Shown here: positions 24,784 to 33,999 of the stretch, piece by piece | Layout of the letters: every line of letters begins with the position of its first letter | Numbering within the stretch: position 1 is the first letter of the stretch | Origin: Tateyamaria omphalii | GTDB taxonomy: Bacteria > Pseudomonadota > Alphaproteobacteria > Rhodobacterales > Rhodobacteraceae | DNA length: 64,000 bases | Reading direction: 5' to 3' | NCBI RefSeq assembly: GCF_014651375.1 | Contig: NZ_BMWT01000005.1 | Location: 248,001-312,000 of the forward strand | The notes under the pieces: generated by a model | What the model was told of the DNA's origin: nothing | Database searches by the model: none | What the model saw: the letters and a program-made list of their open reading frames with translations, nothing else | Translations under genes and position numbers: made by a program

Positions 24784-25566
24784 TCATGCGCCCACCTTGT
24801 CTTTGTTCTTGAGGCCGGTGCCCAGATAGGCCTCGATCACCTGTTCGTTGGCCTTGATTTCGTCCAGTGTGCCCTCAGCCAGCACCTTGCCTTCGGCCAT
24901 GCAGATGACCGGATCGCAAATCTTGCCTATGAAATCCATGTCATGCTCGATCACAACGAACGTATAGTTGCGTTCGGCATTCAGTCGCAGGATAGCATCG
25001 CCGATGGTGTTCAGAAGGGTGCGATTCACGCCCGCGCCCACCTCGTCCAGAAAGACGATCTTGGCGTCGACCATCATGGTTCGGCCCAGTTCCAGCAGTT
25101 TCTTCTGGCCGCCCGAAACCTGACCTGCCTTGTGATCGGACAGGTGTTCGATGGTGAGAAACTCCAGTACTTCATCCGCCTTGGCCGCCAGTGCGCGTTC
25201 CTCATCCGCGATGCGTTTGCGTCCAAACCATGTGTTCCAAAGGGTTTCGCCCGATTGCGCCCCCGGCACCATCATCAGGTTCTCGCGGCACGTCATGGAA
25301 CTGAACTCGTGCGCGATCTGGAAGGTGCGGAGAAGACCCTTGTGAAAAAGCGTATGTGGCGGCAGGCCGGTGATGTCCTCACCATCCATTGTCACACGAC
25401 CGGATGTTGGTGGAAGAACGCCCGCGATCACATTGAAAAGTGTCGTTTTTCCAGCGCCGTTCGGTCCAATCAGGCCCGTGATCGAGCCGGGCTGGATTGA
25501 CAGCGATGCACCGTCAACAGCGTGAAATCCGCCGAAGTGTTTGTGGATGTCGTCTACGACGATCAT
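24784..25566 (-). CDS. livG: Branched-chain amino acid ABC transporter ATPase LivG
   Basis: A 260-residue ATPase starting MIVVDDIHKHFGGFHAVDGA. Walker A is IGPNGAGKTTLFNVIAG, the signature GQVSGGQKKLLELGRTMM and Walker B KIVFLDEVGAGVNRTL, where the usual Pro after the catalytic Glu is replaced by Val. The C-terminal stretch ILAEGTL-like GKVLAEGTLDEIKANEQV is typical of LivG. It is separated from livF by the repeat at 24697-24753 but is otherwise in the same operon. Confidence 0.93.
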   Translation of the reverse strand: MIVVDDIHKHFGGFHAVDGASLSIQPGSITGLIGPNGAGKTTLFNVIAGVLPPTSGRVTMDGEDITGLPPHTLFHKGLLRTFQIAHEFSSMTCRENLMMVPGAQSGETLWNTWFGRKRIADEERALAAKADEVLEFLTIEHLSDHKAGQVSGGQKKLLELGRTMMVDAKIVFLDEVGAGVNRTLLNTIGDAILRLNAERNYTFVVIEHDMDFIGKICDPVICMAEGKVLAEGTLDEIKANEQVIEAYLGTGLKNKDKVGA

Positions 25567-25610
25567 ATGCTTCCCCGCGCCGCTTTGAGAACGGTCTTCA
25601 AGATATTGAA

Positions 25611-25634
25611 ACAGCCCGGGAATGCCCGGGCTGT
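25611..25634 (-). terminator. Hairpin between livJ and livG
   Basis: ACAGCCCGGG and CCCGGGCTGT flank an AATG loop just after the livJ stop; the following T-rich tract is weak. Such partial terminators let the binding protein be made in excess over the transporter. Confidence 0.7.
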
Positions 25635-25654
25635 CCGTTGGTTTCAAGGTTCGG

Positions 25655-26854
25655 TTAGCGGTACTTGGCCGTGGTGATTTCACCGCCGTCGATGACGATC
25701 TGGCGATAGTTGCCCGCCGATTCTCCGGAGCCGATCAGTTCAACCGCCGTCGCGCCGACATAGTCGATGTCGCCACCGTCTTTGATGATCTGCAGGGCCT
25801 TGGCCAGCTCGCCAGGGAAGATTTGCTCGCCTGGCGCATTGGCCACGTCCATGACGTGGTCTTTGTAGTCATTGCTATCCTTGGAATTGGCTGCTTGCAT
25901 GGCCAGCATGATCAGAGCTGCCGCGTCATAGCTTTCCGGTGTGAAAGGCGACGTGGCGTCGAAGGCATCACCGACCATCTCCGCGAATTTGGCAGCGCCC
26001 GGGCTGTCGGTGCCGGGGTGTTGACCGGTCGAGCCTTCGATCTCGTCTCCAAAGTTCTCGGCCAGCTTGGCGCTGATCATTCCGTCAGGGAAGTGGAACG
26101 TGTCGAATGCGCCGGAGTCGAGTGCTGCGCGAACCACACCGGACCCGCCCTGATCGACGTAGCCGGCCACGACCAGACGTTCGCCTCCAGCGGCAGCCAG
26201 TGCACCGACTTCCGCGGAATAGTCCGCTTTGCCGTCTTCATGGGCTGCGTTGATTGTCACGGTACCACCTGCAGCTTCAAACGCGGCCTGGAAGCTGTCT
26301 GCCAGTCCTTTGCCATAGTCATTGTTGGTGTACGTAACGGCAACTTCCTTGATGCCTTCTTCCATCAGCACTTCGGTCATCACGACGCCCTGGCGTGCGT
26401 CCGAGGGTGCTGTGCGAAAGAACAGGCCGTTGTCTTCATTGTCGCTGTGCGACAGACCCGGCGACGTCGCTGATGGCGACACCATGACAACACCGTTGGC
26501 GACAGCCACGTTGTTCAGGATCGCGCCCGTGACGCCCGAGCAGTCGGCGCCCATGATGCCGTCGACCTTGTCGGACGTCACCAGACGTTCTGCGGCTGCT
26601 GTTGCCGCGCCCGCATCGACGCATGTGCTGTCTGCACGGACGGATGTCACGGTCGCACTGTCAAGCAGCAGGCCGGAATCAGTGACCTCTTTCATGGCCA
26701 GTTCTGCTCCGTCCGCCATGGATGGGGTCAGAGATTCAATGGGGCCAGTGAAGCCCAGAATGATGCCGATCTTGACTTCTTTTGCGTGTCCGCCGGCGAA
26801 TGCAGTGCCAGCCATCAATGCGGTGGTGGCTGACGCCATAAGCAGTTTTTTCAT
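25655..26854 (-). CDS. livJ: Branched-chain amino acid ABC transporter substrate-binding protein
   Basis: A 399-residue periplasmic binding protein of the LivJ class. Signal peptide MKKLLMASATTALMAGTAFA, then VKIGIILGFTGPIESL as the first strand of the type I fold. Ligand-pocket stretches include GADCSGVTGAI, VSPSATSPGL and VTYTNNDYGKGLADSF. The ATG at 26854 was chosen because a signal peptide begins there; the longer frame upstream is noncoding in character. It is the first gene of the operon livJ-G-F-x-H-M. Substrate specificity within the amino acids/amides family cannot be read. Confidence 0.9.
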   Translation of the reverse strand: MKKLLMASATTALMAGTAFAGGHAKEVKIGIILGFTGPIESLTPSMADGAELAMKEVTDSGLLLDSATVTSVRADSTCVDAGAATAAAERLVTSDKVDGIMGADCSGVTGAILNNVAVANGVVMVSPSATSPGLSHSDNEDNGLFFRTAPSDARQGVVMTEVLMEEGIKEVAVTYTNNDYGKGLADSFQAAFEAAGGTVTINAAHEDGKADYSAEVGALAAAGGERLVVAGYVDQGGSGVVRAALDSGAFDTFHFPDGMISAKLAENFGDEIEGSTGQHPGTDSPGAAKFAEMVGDAFDATSPFTPESYDAAALIMLAMQAANSKDSNDYKDHVMDVANAPGEQIFPGELAKALQIIKDGGDIDYVGATAVELIGSGESAGNYRQIVIDGGEITTAKYR

Positions 26855-27012
26855 TGCGTGTTCTCCCTGTGGATCATTGTCCTGCGGAGGAGCGTAAGCG
26901 GGCGATGCAAAAAAGAAAAGTCGAATAGTCTGGCGTGACCCACGGGAATGTGGGTGGACCGCGCGCGATGGATGATTAGCTAAAGTCCAGACCAATGATT
27001 AAGGAGATCCCA

Positions 27013-28101
27013 ATGCGCCGCCTTGTTGTTCTTGCCATGGCCTTTTTGCCAGTGTCCGCCTTTGCGTTGGAAACGGATCAGGGAGGCGTAACAGTGACGT
27101 CGGTCGTCACCGGACTCGATGCGCCGTGGGGCGTCGCTGAATTGCCGGACGGCTCTTTATTGGTGACGGAACGCAACGGGCGCTTGGTGCATGCGTCAGG
27201 TGGCGAAACACATGCAGTGGATGGCGTACCGCGTGTCGCTGCAGCCGGGCAGGGCGGGCTACTGGATGTTACCTTGGCTCGAGATTTTTCCACGTCTCGC
27301 ACGGTTTTTCTGACCTATTCCAAACCACAAGGGCGGGGATCGGGGACTGCGCTTGCGGCGGCAGAACTCAGCACGGATGGCGGACGGCTCGAAAACCTGC
27401 GGGATCTGTTTGAGAGCGCGCCGGGGGGCAATACCGGACGCCATTTTGGCAGCCGGGTGGTCGAAGCGCCCGATGGCACGCTGTATGTCACCATCGGGGA
27501 TCGCGGTGATCGCCCGTCCGCACAGGACCGATCCAATCACAATGGTGCAATTGTTCGGGTTAACCGGGATGGTTCAGTGCCCGCCGACAACCCATTTGTC
27601 GGACAGAAAGGAATTCAACCACACATCTGGTCGTTCGGTCACCGGAACCCGCAGGGCGCCGGTCTGGACGCAAATGGCACGCTGTGGACAGCTGAGCATG
27701 GTGCGCGCGGCGGAGACGAGGTGAACCGCGTGCAGAAAGGGGCAAATTTCGGGTGGCCGGTGATTTCTTACGGCGTTCACTACTCTGGCGCAAAGATCGG
27801 CGAAGGCACAAAACAGTCCGGGATGGAGCAGCCGGCCTTCTATTGGGATCCGTCAATGGCCCCATCGGGATTGATGGTTTACCAAGGCGACATGTTCCCT
27901 GAATGGCGAGGCGACATGTTCGTCGGTTCACTCAAGTTCAGCTACATTTCACGACTTGAAATGCGGGCAAGCAGCGTCCGCGAAGTCGAGCAGATCGAAA
28001 GCGACGAAACCCTGAGGGTGCGCGACATCGTCGAAGCGCCGGACGGGAGCATTCTTTTCATCTCGGTCGGCAACGGCGCAGTGTACCGGATGACGCGTTG
28101 A
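27013..28101 (+). CDS. PQQ-type soluble aldose sugar dehydrogenase (YliI/Asd-like)
   Basis: A 362-residue exported beta-propeller enzyme oxidising sugars with PQQ as cofactor. Signal peptide MRRLVVLAMAFLPVSAFA. Propeller motifs are GLDAPWGVAELPDGSLLVTE, LLDVTLARDF, PDGTLYVTIGDRGDRPS, WSFGHRNPQGAGLD and TAEHGARGGDEVNRV, the last with residues of the PQQ/Ca2+ site. The ATG at 27013 follows AAGGAG. Divergent from livJ. The exact sugar is unknown. Confidence 0.88.
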   Translation: MRRLVVLAMAFLPVSAFALETDQGGVTVTSVVTGLDAPWGVAELPDGSLLVTERNGRLVHASGGETHAVDGVPRVAAAGQGGLLDVTLARDFSTSRTVFLTYSKPQGRGSGTALAAAELSTDGGRLENLRDLFESAPGGNTGRHFGSRVVEAPDGTLYVTIGDRGDRPSAQDRSNHNGAIVRVNRDGSVPADNPFVGQKGIQPHIWSFGHRNPQGAGLDANGTLWTAEHGARGGDEVNRVQKGANFGWPVISYGVHYSGAKIGEGTKQSGMEQPAFYWDPSMAPSGLMVYQGDMFPEWRGDMFVGSLKFSYISRLEMRASSVREVEQIESDETLRVRDIVEAPDGSILFISVGNGAVYRMTR

Positions 28102-28141
28102 CGCCTGTACGATAGGGTGACCGCGGAAGAGGAGGACACCC

Positions 28142-28522
28142 ATGCCCATCGAACGTCTCGATCATGTGAACTTGCGCACAACGCGTCTTGCCGAAATGAT
28201 CCAATGGTACGAGGAGATTTTGGGGCTATCGGCTGGCGCGCGTCCTGCATTCAGCATGGATGGTGCGTGGTTATATGCCGGGGAGGTTGCAGCAGTTCAT
28301 TTGGTTGCTGTTGAAGATGATGGGGCGGCAGGATCTGAAACGGCGCTCAAGCTGGAGCATTTTGCCTTCCGCGCTTCGGGGAATCCGGAGGAGTTTCGAG
28401 ACAAGCTGCAACAACGAGGCGTTGCTTATCGTCGATCGGGTATTGAGGACATGAATTTGTCGGCCTTCAATGTGTGGGACCCGGACGGCAATCATATTCA
28501 TGTTGATTTTGTCGAAGGGTAG
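28142..28522 (+). CDS. VOC family protein (glyoxalase/dioxygenase fold)
   Basis: A 126-residue protein with two beta-alpha-beta-beta-beta modules. Candidate metal ligands are the His of IERLDHVNLRTTR, the His of LKLEHFAFRASG and the end DGNHIHVDFVEG. The strong AGAGGAGG ribosome site precedes the ATG. It follows the sugar dehydrogenase by 40 bases and may be cotranscribed. Substrate unknown. Confidence 0.85.
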   Translation: MPIERLDHVNLRTTRLAEMIQWYEEILGLSAGARPAFSMDGAWLYAGEVAAVHLVAVEDDGAAGSETALKLEHFAFRASGNPEEFRDKLQQRGVAYRRSGIEDMNLSAFNVWDPDGNHIHVDFVEG

Positions 28523-28793
28523 AATTCCCGGGGCATGGTGAAAGTTTGACGCGCATCGCCAATCTTTTGATCAAAGTACCATGTTTGCTCTGAAACGCTG
28601 ATTGTTGATGCATGCTGTCGGCGGTAACACGCACATGCGCAGTCATTTTGGTTGTCATGGTGTTCCGCTGTAAACAAAGTGCCCGTGCGTGCGTATCTTG
28701 GGTTTGTGCGGTTGAAGTCCGATGTGAGATGCGACGCTTACCTGCTTACAATGGGGCAAAAAATGTCGCGGATTGAACCACAAGGTTTGCAGC

Positions 28794-31046
28794 ATGGATG
28801 AATCAACGGCGCCTGATCGAACAGCTTTGATCGCCGGCGCGCGTGCGGCACGCCTGAACGGTCGCCCCGGTGAGGCGTGGCGTCTTTTGGAGTTGGCCAG
28901 AAGCGAAAGCAATCCGTCCAATCTGCCTGCCATTCTGATGATCGAGGCAGAGCTGCTGCACGATGCGGGCAGGGTTGAGGCGGCCGAAGACAGGTTGCAC
29001 AAGCTGCTGGATCAAGTCCCGGATCATTTCTGGGCTGCCTTCCATCTGGCGGCTGGTGCATGGCGACGCAAGGAATTCGATCTGGCGCAAACCAGAATCG
29101 CGACAGCGCGTGCTTTGGATCCAGACGGGCGCATAGGTGCGCTTTGGCGTCTTCGGGTTAACCTGATGAAGGATCTGGGCCATTCAAAACGCGCCGATCA
29201 CTTGCTGCGCCAGATGGCACATTTGTTTGAGAATGATCCTTGGCCAAGACAGCAAATGGCAATTCGTGCCAGAGCGGCAGGCCAATATGATGTCGCTGTG
29301 CGGCATTGCCGCGCGGCAATGCGGCTTGCGCCAGACGATCGCTCACATGCTCTGCTCCATGCCCAGGTGTTGGCCCAGCAAGGCGAAGTAAAACAGGCTG
29401 CGGGTGCATATGCCGAAATGGAAACGCGGTTCGGTGCAAACCCGGAACTGGCATTGGCGCGCATTCAGCTTCTAAGGTCGGCGCAGGACTTTGTCAGGGA
29501 AATCGAGGCCCTTTCGGATGCCTTGAGCGCGCATCCTGACGCCGCTGCATTGTGGCAACATCTCTTTAGCGTGCATCTTGCAGCGGCGCCGGACGATGTC
29601 CCGGAAGCCGTTCTTGAACTGTTGAATGCGCGGATCGCGCCTCCTGCGAACACGCTTTTGTCCATTCGGTATTGTCTGGAGACGGATCAGTTCGACAAGG
29701 CGAAAGCCCTTTGTAGAACGCTCGGACCGCGCACTTCGCATCCCATGCGGGCTTTGGAACGGGCCCAGGCGCTGTGGGGCATGCGGAACTACCGCATGGC
29801 GCTGCGATATCTGCGCTTTTGCATACGGCGCTGGCCCGCGTCACCAATGTTGCTGAAGGCATTTATTGTTTGGGGACTGAAACTTGGGCAAGGCGATGCT
29901 GTTGCACAGGCAATTGAACTGCACCTGAGTTTGCATTCGGAAGCTGCCTTGTATGAAAACAGACTTCTTTTGGCAGGATTTGCGAATGACTTGCCTGCGG
30001 CCATTGCCAGCTACAAGAAAGTGCGGGCTGGCGGGCAGGTGAAGCTGCACCAGCAGGAATTGATGGCCAAGATGATCGCCACGTTGGCCGAGTTTGATGA
30101 CATCCCATCGATACTGGCGGATACAGGTGATCCGCTTGGAGAGGCAGGAAAATTACTGCACCGCGCTGGCGTGCCGGGCGTATTGATGCTGGAGTATGAA
30201 ATTGAACGGTCCAATGGTGACATGTCACATGCAGACCTCAACGCATGGGCCCGGGCGCGGCCGGACTCCACCCTGGCCGCTATTCGCGTCATCGACCGTT
30301 GGAGACGCGACAGAGCGCAAGACATGGTTTCAGTTCCCGCTCATGAGGTAAACGCCAAAATACCTGCGCAGATTTATCAGTATTGGCATGATCCAAACCC
30401 GCCCGAAATGGTTGCAAGCCTAGTCGCGAGCTGGTCTGGTGTCCCTCGCTATGCACATATGTTGATGGACCAGAAGGCGGCGGTCAAATTCCTTAGAAAA
30501 GAGTATGGGGCAGCTTGGTTGCGGGCATTCCAGCTTGCGACGAATCCGTCGGAACAGGCGGATTTGTTGCGTCTGTGTATTCTGGCCCGGAACGGTGGTA
30601 TTTATGCTGATGTTGATGACTGTCTTTTTGGTGATCTCGACTCGATCTTGGCCAATGGCGCTGAATTGATCCTGTACCGTGAGACCATGGCAGGCGCGAT
30701 TGGAAACAATTTTATCGCCGCCCGGCCACAGCATCCAGTTGTTTTGCGTGCCGCTGAACTGGCGCGTGATGCACTTTTGGAACGTTCGGTAGAGCTGAGC
30801 TGGTCAAAGACCGGTCCGGGGCTGCTGACACGGGTTTTATCGAACTATGTTCTCGAAAACGCTGACGAAGGCGGGCAGGGGGCCGTGCATGTGCTTGCAC
30901 CTGGCGAAATCGAACGTTCCGTGTCGATGCATAACCGGCTGGTGCATAAGTCTGCGCAAACCCATTGGTCCAAGAGTAGCGGTCGCGGTGCACAAGGTGC
31001 TGCATTGTGGGTGCGCGCGCTTTGCGTTCTGGAACGATCAGCGTAG
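28794..31046 (+). CDS. TPR-repeat protein with C-terminal GT32-type glycosyltransferase domain
   Basis: A 750-residue protein. Residues 1 to about 510 are helical repeats of TPR type (AARLNGRPGEAWRLLELARS, VRHCRAAMRLAPDDRSHALL, AKALCRTLGP). The C-terminal 230 residues match the DXD sugar-binding glycosyltransferases: AQIYQYWHDPNPPEMV, LATNPSEQADLLRLCILARN and GGIYADVDD, with the metal-binding DXD. No signal peptide, so it is cytosolic. It probably glycosylates a protein or surface polymer, and the TPR part could recruit the acceptor. The next gene is an LTD-Hint surface protein, a possible target by position only. Confidence 0.8.
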   Translation: MDESTAPDRTALIAGARAARLNGRPGEAWRLLELARSESNPSNLPAILMIEAELLHDAGRVEAAEDRLHKLLDQVPDHFWAAFHLAAGAWRRKEFDLAQTRIATARALDPDGRIGALWRLRVNLMKDLGHSKRADHLLRQMAHLFENDPWPRQQMAIRARAAGQYDVAVRHCRAAMRLAPDDRSHALLHAQVLAQQGEVKQAAGAYAEMETRFGANPELALARIQLLRSAQDFVREIEALSDALSAHPDAAALWQHLFSVHLAAAPDDVPEAVLELLNARIAPPANTLLSIRYCLETDQFDKAKALCRTLGPRTSHPMRALERAQALWGMRNYRMALRYLRFCIRRWPASPMLLKAFIVWGLKLGQGDAVAQAIELHLSLHSEAALYENRLLLAGFANDLPAAIASYKKVRAGGQVKLHQQELMAKMIATLAEFDDIPSILADTGDPLGEAGKLLHRAGVPGVLMLEYEIERSNGDMSHADLNAWARARPDSTLAAIRVIDRWRRDRAQDMVSVPAHEVNAKIPAQIYQYWHDPNPPEMVASLVASWSGVPRYAHMLMDQKAAVKFLRKEYGAAWLRAFQLATNPSEQADLLRLCILARNGGIYADVDDCLFGDLDSILANGAELILYRETMAGAIGNNFIAARPQHPVVLRAAELARDALLERSVELSWSKTGPGLLTRVLSNYVLENADEGGQGAVHVLAPGEIERSVSMHNRLVHKSAQTHWSKSSGRGAQGAALWVRALCVLERSA

Positions 31047-31211
31047 CCCTTGCATTCAATAAGTGCTCATAAGCGGCTAATAATTAAGCAAATAAATATA
31101 CGGGCAGCTTTCCGCATCTTTTGAAGTTATCTGTTTGTTAGCCTTGTTTCTGGTCAATGCAAACCGTAGGGTTTGCCATGAATGATAGCGAGTGCAAGTG
31201 GAGAACGTTGC

Positions 31212-32270
31212 ATGCCAGATACCGATATTCAGATCACGGAATTCATCTACGATGCTCCAAACTCCGTCAATGACAACAACTACGAATGGGTCGAAATACT
31301 GAACACGGGTACCGGGCCCGTAGACCTTTCAAATTGGACCCTGTCAGATGCAGCCGGGGCATCGGATCCTATCGGAAGCGTGACGCTGGCTGCAGGACAA
31401 TATGCAGTTTTGTACAATGCAAACATATCGCAAGCCGATTTTGAAACGGTGTATGGTGCGCTTCCGGCCGGTGCTGTTCCTATCCCGGTGTCAAGCTGGC
31501 CTTCGTTGAACAATGGCGGCGACACAATCACGCTTGCCAATGCCAGTAGTACCGCGATTGAGACTTTCACCTATCCTGACGCCGCCGGACCGGGCGAAAG
31601 CCTGGAAGTGTCTGGGCCGGATGGTGCGGAGACATTCACCCAGGACACGTCGCCGACACCGGGTGCTTTGTGTTTTGCGGCTGGATCAATGATTGCAACA
31701 CCGGAAGGTGAGCGCGCGGTCGAGATGCTTCGCATCGGCGACTTGGTTCAAACAGAGCAGGGTCACGACGTCAAAGTGCTGTGGATTGGGCGACAAACGG
31801 TGCATACGGCGCATGCGCCGTTGCGGATGGAACCCGTCCGAATTGCCAAGGGCGCTCTGGGCGAAAACGTACCGCACCACGACCTGGTCGTCACAGCTGA
31901 CCATGGCATGGTCCTTGATGGTTTTGTGATCAATGCATCGGCGCTGGTCAATGGATCGACGATTGACTGGGTGCCTCTGACGGAGCTGGCCGAGCGGGTA
32001 ACTTACTACCATGTAGAGACAGAAAATCACGATGTGATCCTGGCAAATGGCGCCGCAAGCGAGACCTTTTTGGACATGCGTGGACGGGCGGCGTTTGACA
32101 ACTTCCAAGAGTACTTGGACCTTTACGGAACGGAACGTCTGATACCTGAGATGTCGCGCGCGCGGATTACGTCGCCTCGACTTCTTCCGGACAGCATTAG
32201 GCAACGCTGCGCGCGAGCTTTGGACAAGTCGAATGCGCAAGAGACAGCCGCAATCCGCCTGCGTGCCTAG
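31212..32270 (+). CDS. Lamin-tail-like (LTD) plus Hint-domain protein
   Basis: A 352-residue protein. Residues 1-150 form an LTD domain (ITEFIYDAPN, NYEWVEILNTGTGPVDLSNW). A Hint domain starts at Cys in ALCFAAGSMIATPEGERAVE near 157 and continues through LRIGDLVQTEQGHDVKVLW, HHDLVVTADHGMVLDG and YYHVETENHDVILANG. No signal peptide is present, so export by a type I system is likely. The Hint fold can cleave after its first Cys; whether this one does is unknown. The ATG at 31212 was preferred to an in-frame start 30 bases earlier. Confidence 0.85.
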   Translation: MPDTDIQITEFIYDAPNSVNDNNYEWVEILNTGTGPVDLSNWTLSDAAGASDPIGSVTLAAGQYAVLYNANISQADFETVYGALPAGAVPIPVSSWPSLNNGGDTITLANASSTAIETFTYPDAAGPGESLEVSGPDGAETFTQDTSPTPGALCFAAGSMIATPEGERAVEMLRIGDLVQTEQGHDVKVLWIGRQTVHTAHAPLRMEPVRIAKGALGENVPHHDLVVTADHGMVLDGFVINASALVNGSTIDWVPLTELAERVTYYHVETENHDVILANGAASETFLDMRGRAAFDNFQEYLDLYGTERLIPEMSRARITSPRLLPDSIRQRCARALDKSNAQETAAIRLRA

Positions 32271-32295
32271 AGGCGACCTTTAGACCGGGAAAATG

Positions 32296-32328
32296 GGCCG
32301 AGATGACGCTGTCATAGTTGTCTCGGCC
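32296..32328. terminator. Inverted repeat between convergent genes
   Basis: GGCCGAGA (32296-32303) and TCTCGGCC (32321-32328) enclose a further ATGAC/GTCAT stem. There is no T-run, but its place between the Hint gene and the convergent glycosyltransferase suits a transcription stop. Confidence 0.45.
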
Positions 32329-32414
32329 TGCTCGGGTTGCTGGCACCCCATGCGGTGCATTTCCTACAAGATCCAGCCATACCCGTATGCGTTACCTTCT
32401 GGTTGAAACGCGCA

Positions 32415-33728
32415 TCAACATCTGTCCGGATGTGCTGCTCGCTGTCCGACGTAGTCAGATTGGCCTAGAATGATGTCGATGGCGTTTGCCACGCCGTCTT
32501 CTTCTGTCAGTTGCGTTGCGAGTAGTCCGGCGTTGGCGCGCAAGGTTGGATTGCTTGTCAGTTCGCATATGGCTTTGGTGAGGTTTTGCTGGGTCAGTTG
32601 ACTGCGTTTGATTGGCGGCACAGCGACGCCAAGATCTACGCACAGCCGCGCCCAGCCGGGCTGATCACCCATGAATGGGCAAATGAGTGTCGGTGCGCCT
32701 GCTTGCAACCCCTCCGCTGTCGTGCCCGCGCCACCATGATGCACAACCGCAGCCATTTGTGGAAAGAGCCATCGAAAGGGTACCGGTGAAATGGCGATGA
32801 CATCATCACTCTCGTCAACCTCCAATTCGGCCCAACCCTTGGACACAACGCCACGTTGTCCCGCTTCACGCAAAGCCTCAGCGACAAGCCTTCCCAGCGC
32901 CCTTGAGTCCATACTGGGCATACTGCCAAAGCCGACAAACACCGGCGCTGGACCTTTTTCAAGGAATGTCGCCAGCTCCTTTGGTGGAACGAAATCGTCC
33001 GGCATGGGAAGCCGCCAATACCCAGTGATGTGGGCGTGATCCGGCCAATCCGCAGGGCGGGACATGAGGGCGCTACCATGGGCGTGCAAGACTGGGATTT
33101 CCCCGGCGCCGGGCGGAAATAAAACGGCTCTGGACGTCTTGATTGGCCGCAGGTTCAGCATGTCCTTTCGAAATCGGTTCACGCTTTTACGCAGAAGGCC
33201 GAACGAGGCGTATATCAGTCTGTAAGACAGCCGGTTGAAACCGGGAAGTCCAAGGGGTGCGATTCCCATGGCTGGAAACGCCTTGGTTGGCACAATCATC
33301 GGCTGAAGTGTCCCCAAAAACGCCGGAATCCCAAGTTTTTCAGCGATGTGCGGTGCCGCGAACAACTTCGAATGGTAAACAATCGAATCCGGTGCAAAAC
33401 TTTGGGCAGCACCCCAAACCTCTGCCATCAATTCGGCATTGATTGAACCGGATCTTCGGGCCAGCCGAATGCCGGCAGTGATGCGCTTTAGCAGGCCGGA
33501 ATTCCCCTCGAGCATTGCACGGCCGTCGTCGGATTCGATTGCTGCGAGAGAGGCATCCGACAATGCAAAGAAAGGCACGTCATGGCTTCGGACAAAGGGT
33601 TCAAACCGTTCTGAGGTTGCGAGCAACACCACACACCCTGCGGATTGCAGTCCGCGGGCGAGCGCAACAAATGGCTCAACATCTCCACGCGTGCCGTAGG
33701 TGCAAAGCAGGATCTTAAGAGGGCGCAT
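32415..33728 (-). CDS. UGT-type (GT1) glycosyltransferase
   Basis: A 437-residue enzyme of the sterol/rhamnolipid/macrolide glycosyltransferase class. The N-terminal half begins MRPLKILLCTYGTRGDVEPF, and the nucleotide-sugar site is VHHGGAGTTAEGLQAGAPTL followed by CPFMGDQPGWARLCVDLGV. The ATG at 33728 follows CAGGAGG; the longer upstream frame is rejected. The family moves a sugar from UDP- or TDP-sugar to a lipid or small hydrophobic acceptor. Possible acceptors in a roseobacter are carotenoids or hopanoid-like lipids, but nothing nearby fixes this. Monocistronic. Confidence 0.82.
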   Translation of the reverse strand: MRPLKILLCTYGTRGDVEPFVALARGLQSAGCVVLLATSERFEPFVRSHDVPFFALSDASLAAIESDDGRAMLEGNSGLLKRITAGIRLARRSGSINAELMAEVWGAAQSFAPDSIVYHSKLFAAPHIAEKLGIPAFLGTLQPMIVPTKAFPAMGIAPLGLPGFNRLSYRLIYASFGLLRKSVNRFRKDMLNLRPIKTSRAVLFPPGAGEIPVLHAHGSALMSRPADWPDHAHITGYWRLPMPDDFVPPKELATFLEKGPAPVFVGFGSMPSMDSRALGRLVAEALREAGQRGVVSKGWAELEVDESDDVIAISPVPFRWLFPQMAAVVHHGGAGTTAEGLQAGAPTLICPFMGDQPGWARLCVDLGVAVPPIKRSQLTQQNLTKAICELTSNPTLRANAGLLATQLTEEDGVANAIDIILGQSDYVGQRAAHPDRC

Positions 33729-33999
33729 ATTGTGCCTCCTGAGGTTCATCCGGATGTATGCATTCCCGCGCCGCAGATCATCCCTCTGAGCCTGCCAATG
33801 TGACCTGATCGGCAAAGCTAGCGATACATTGCGCAAAGCTTCGTCATTGCGTTGGGCCGACCTGCACAAATCTGATGACGCCATTGTTGCAGAGAGGAGT
33901 ATCCGGACATGCCCGCGTCATCTGGGCGAAGACATCAAAACCATTGGCATGTGGTACGGCCCTTGGATCCGCATTTTCCTGCCTGCTTCGACACTGCGT
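33729..33999. other. Intergenic region without a supported gene
   Basis: A frame on the + strand here (33829-34152) lacks a ribosome site and runs into the convergent oxidoreductase. The glycosyltransferase promoter should lie in the first 100 bases. Confidence 0.4.
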
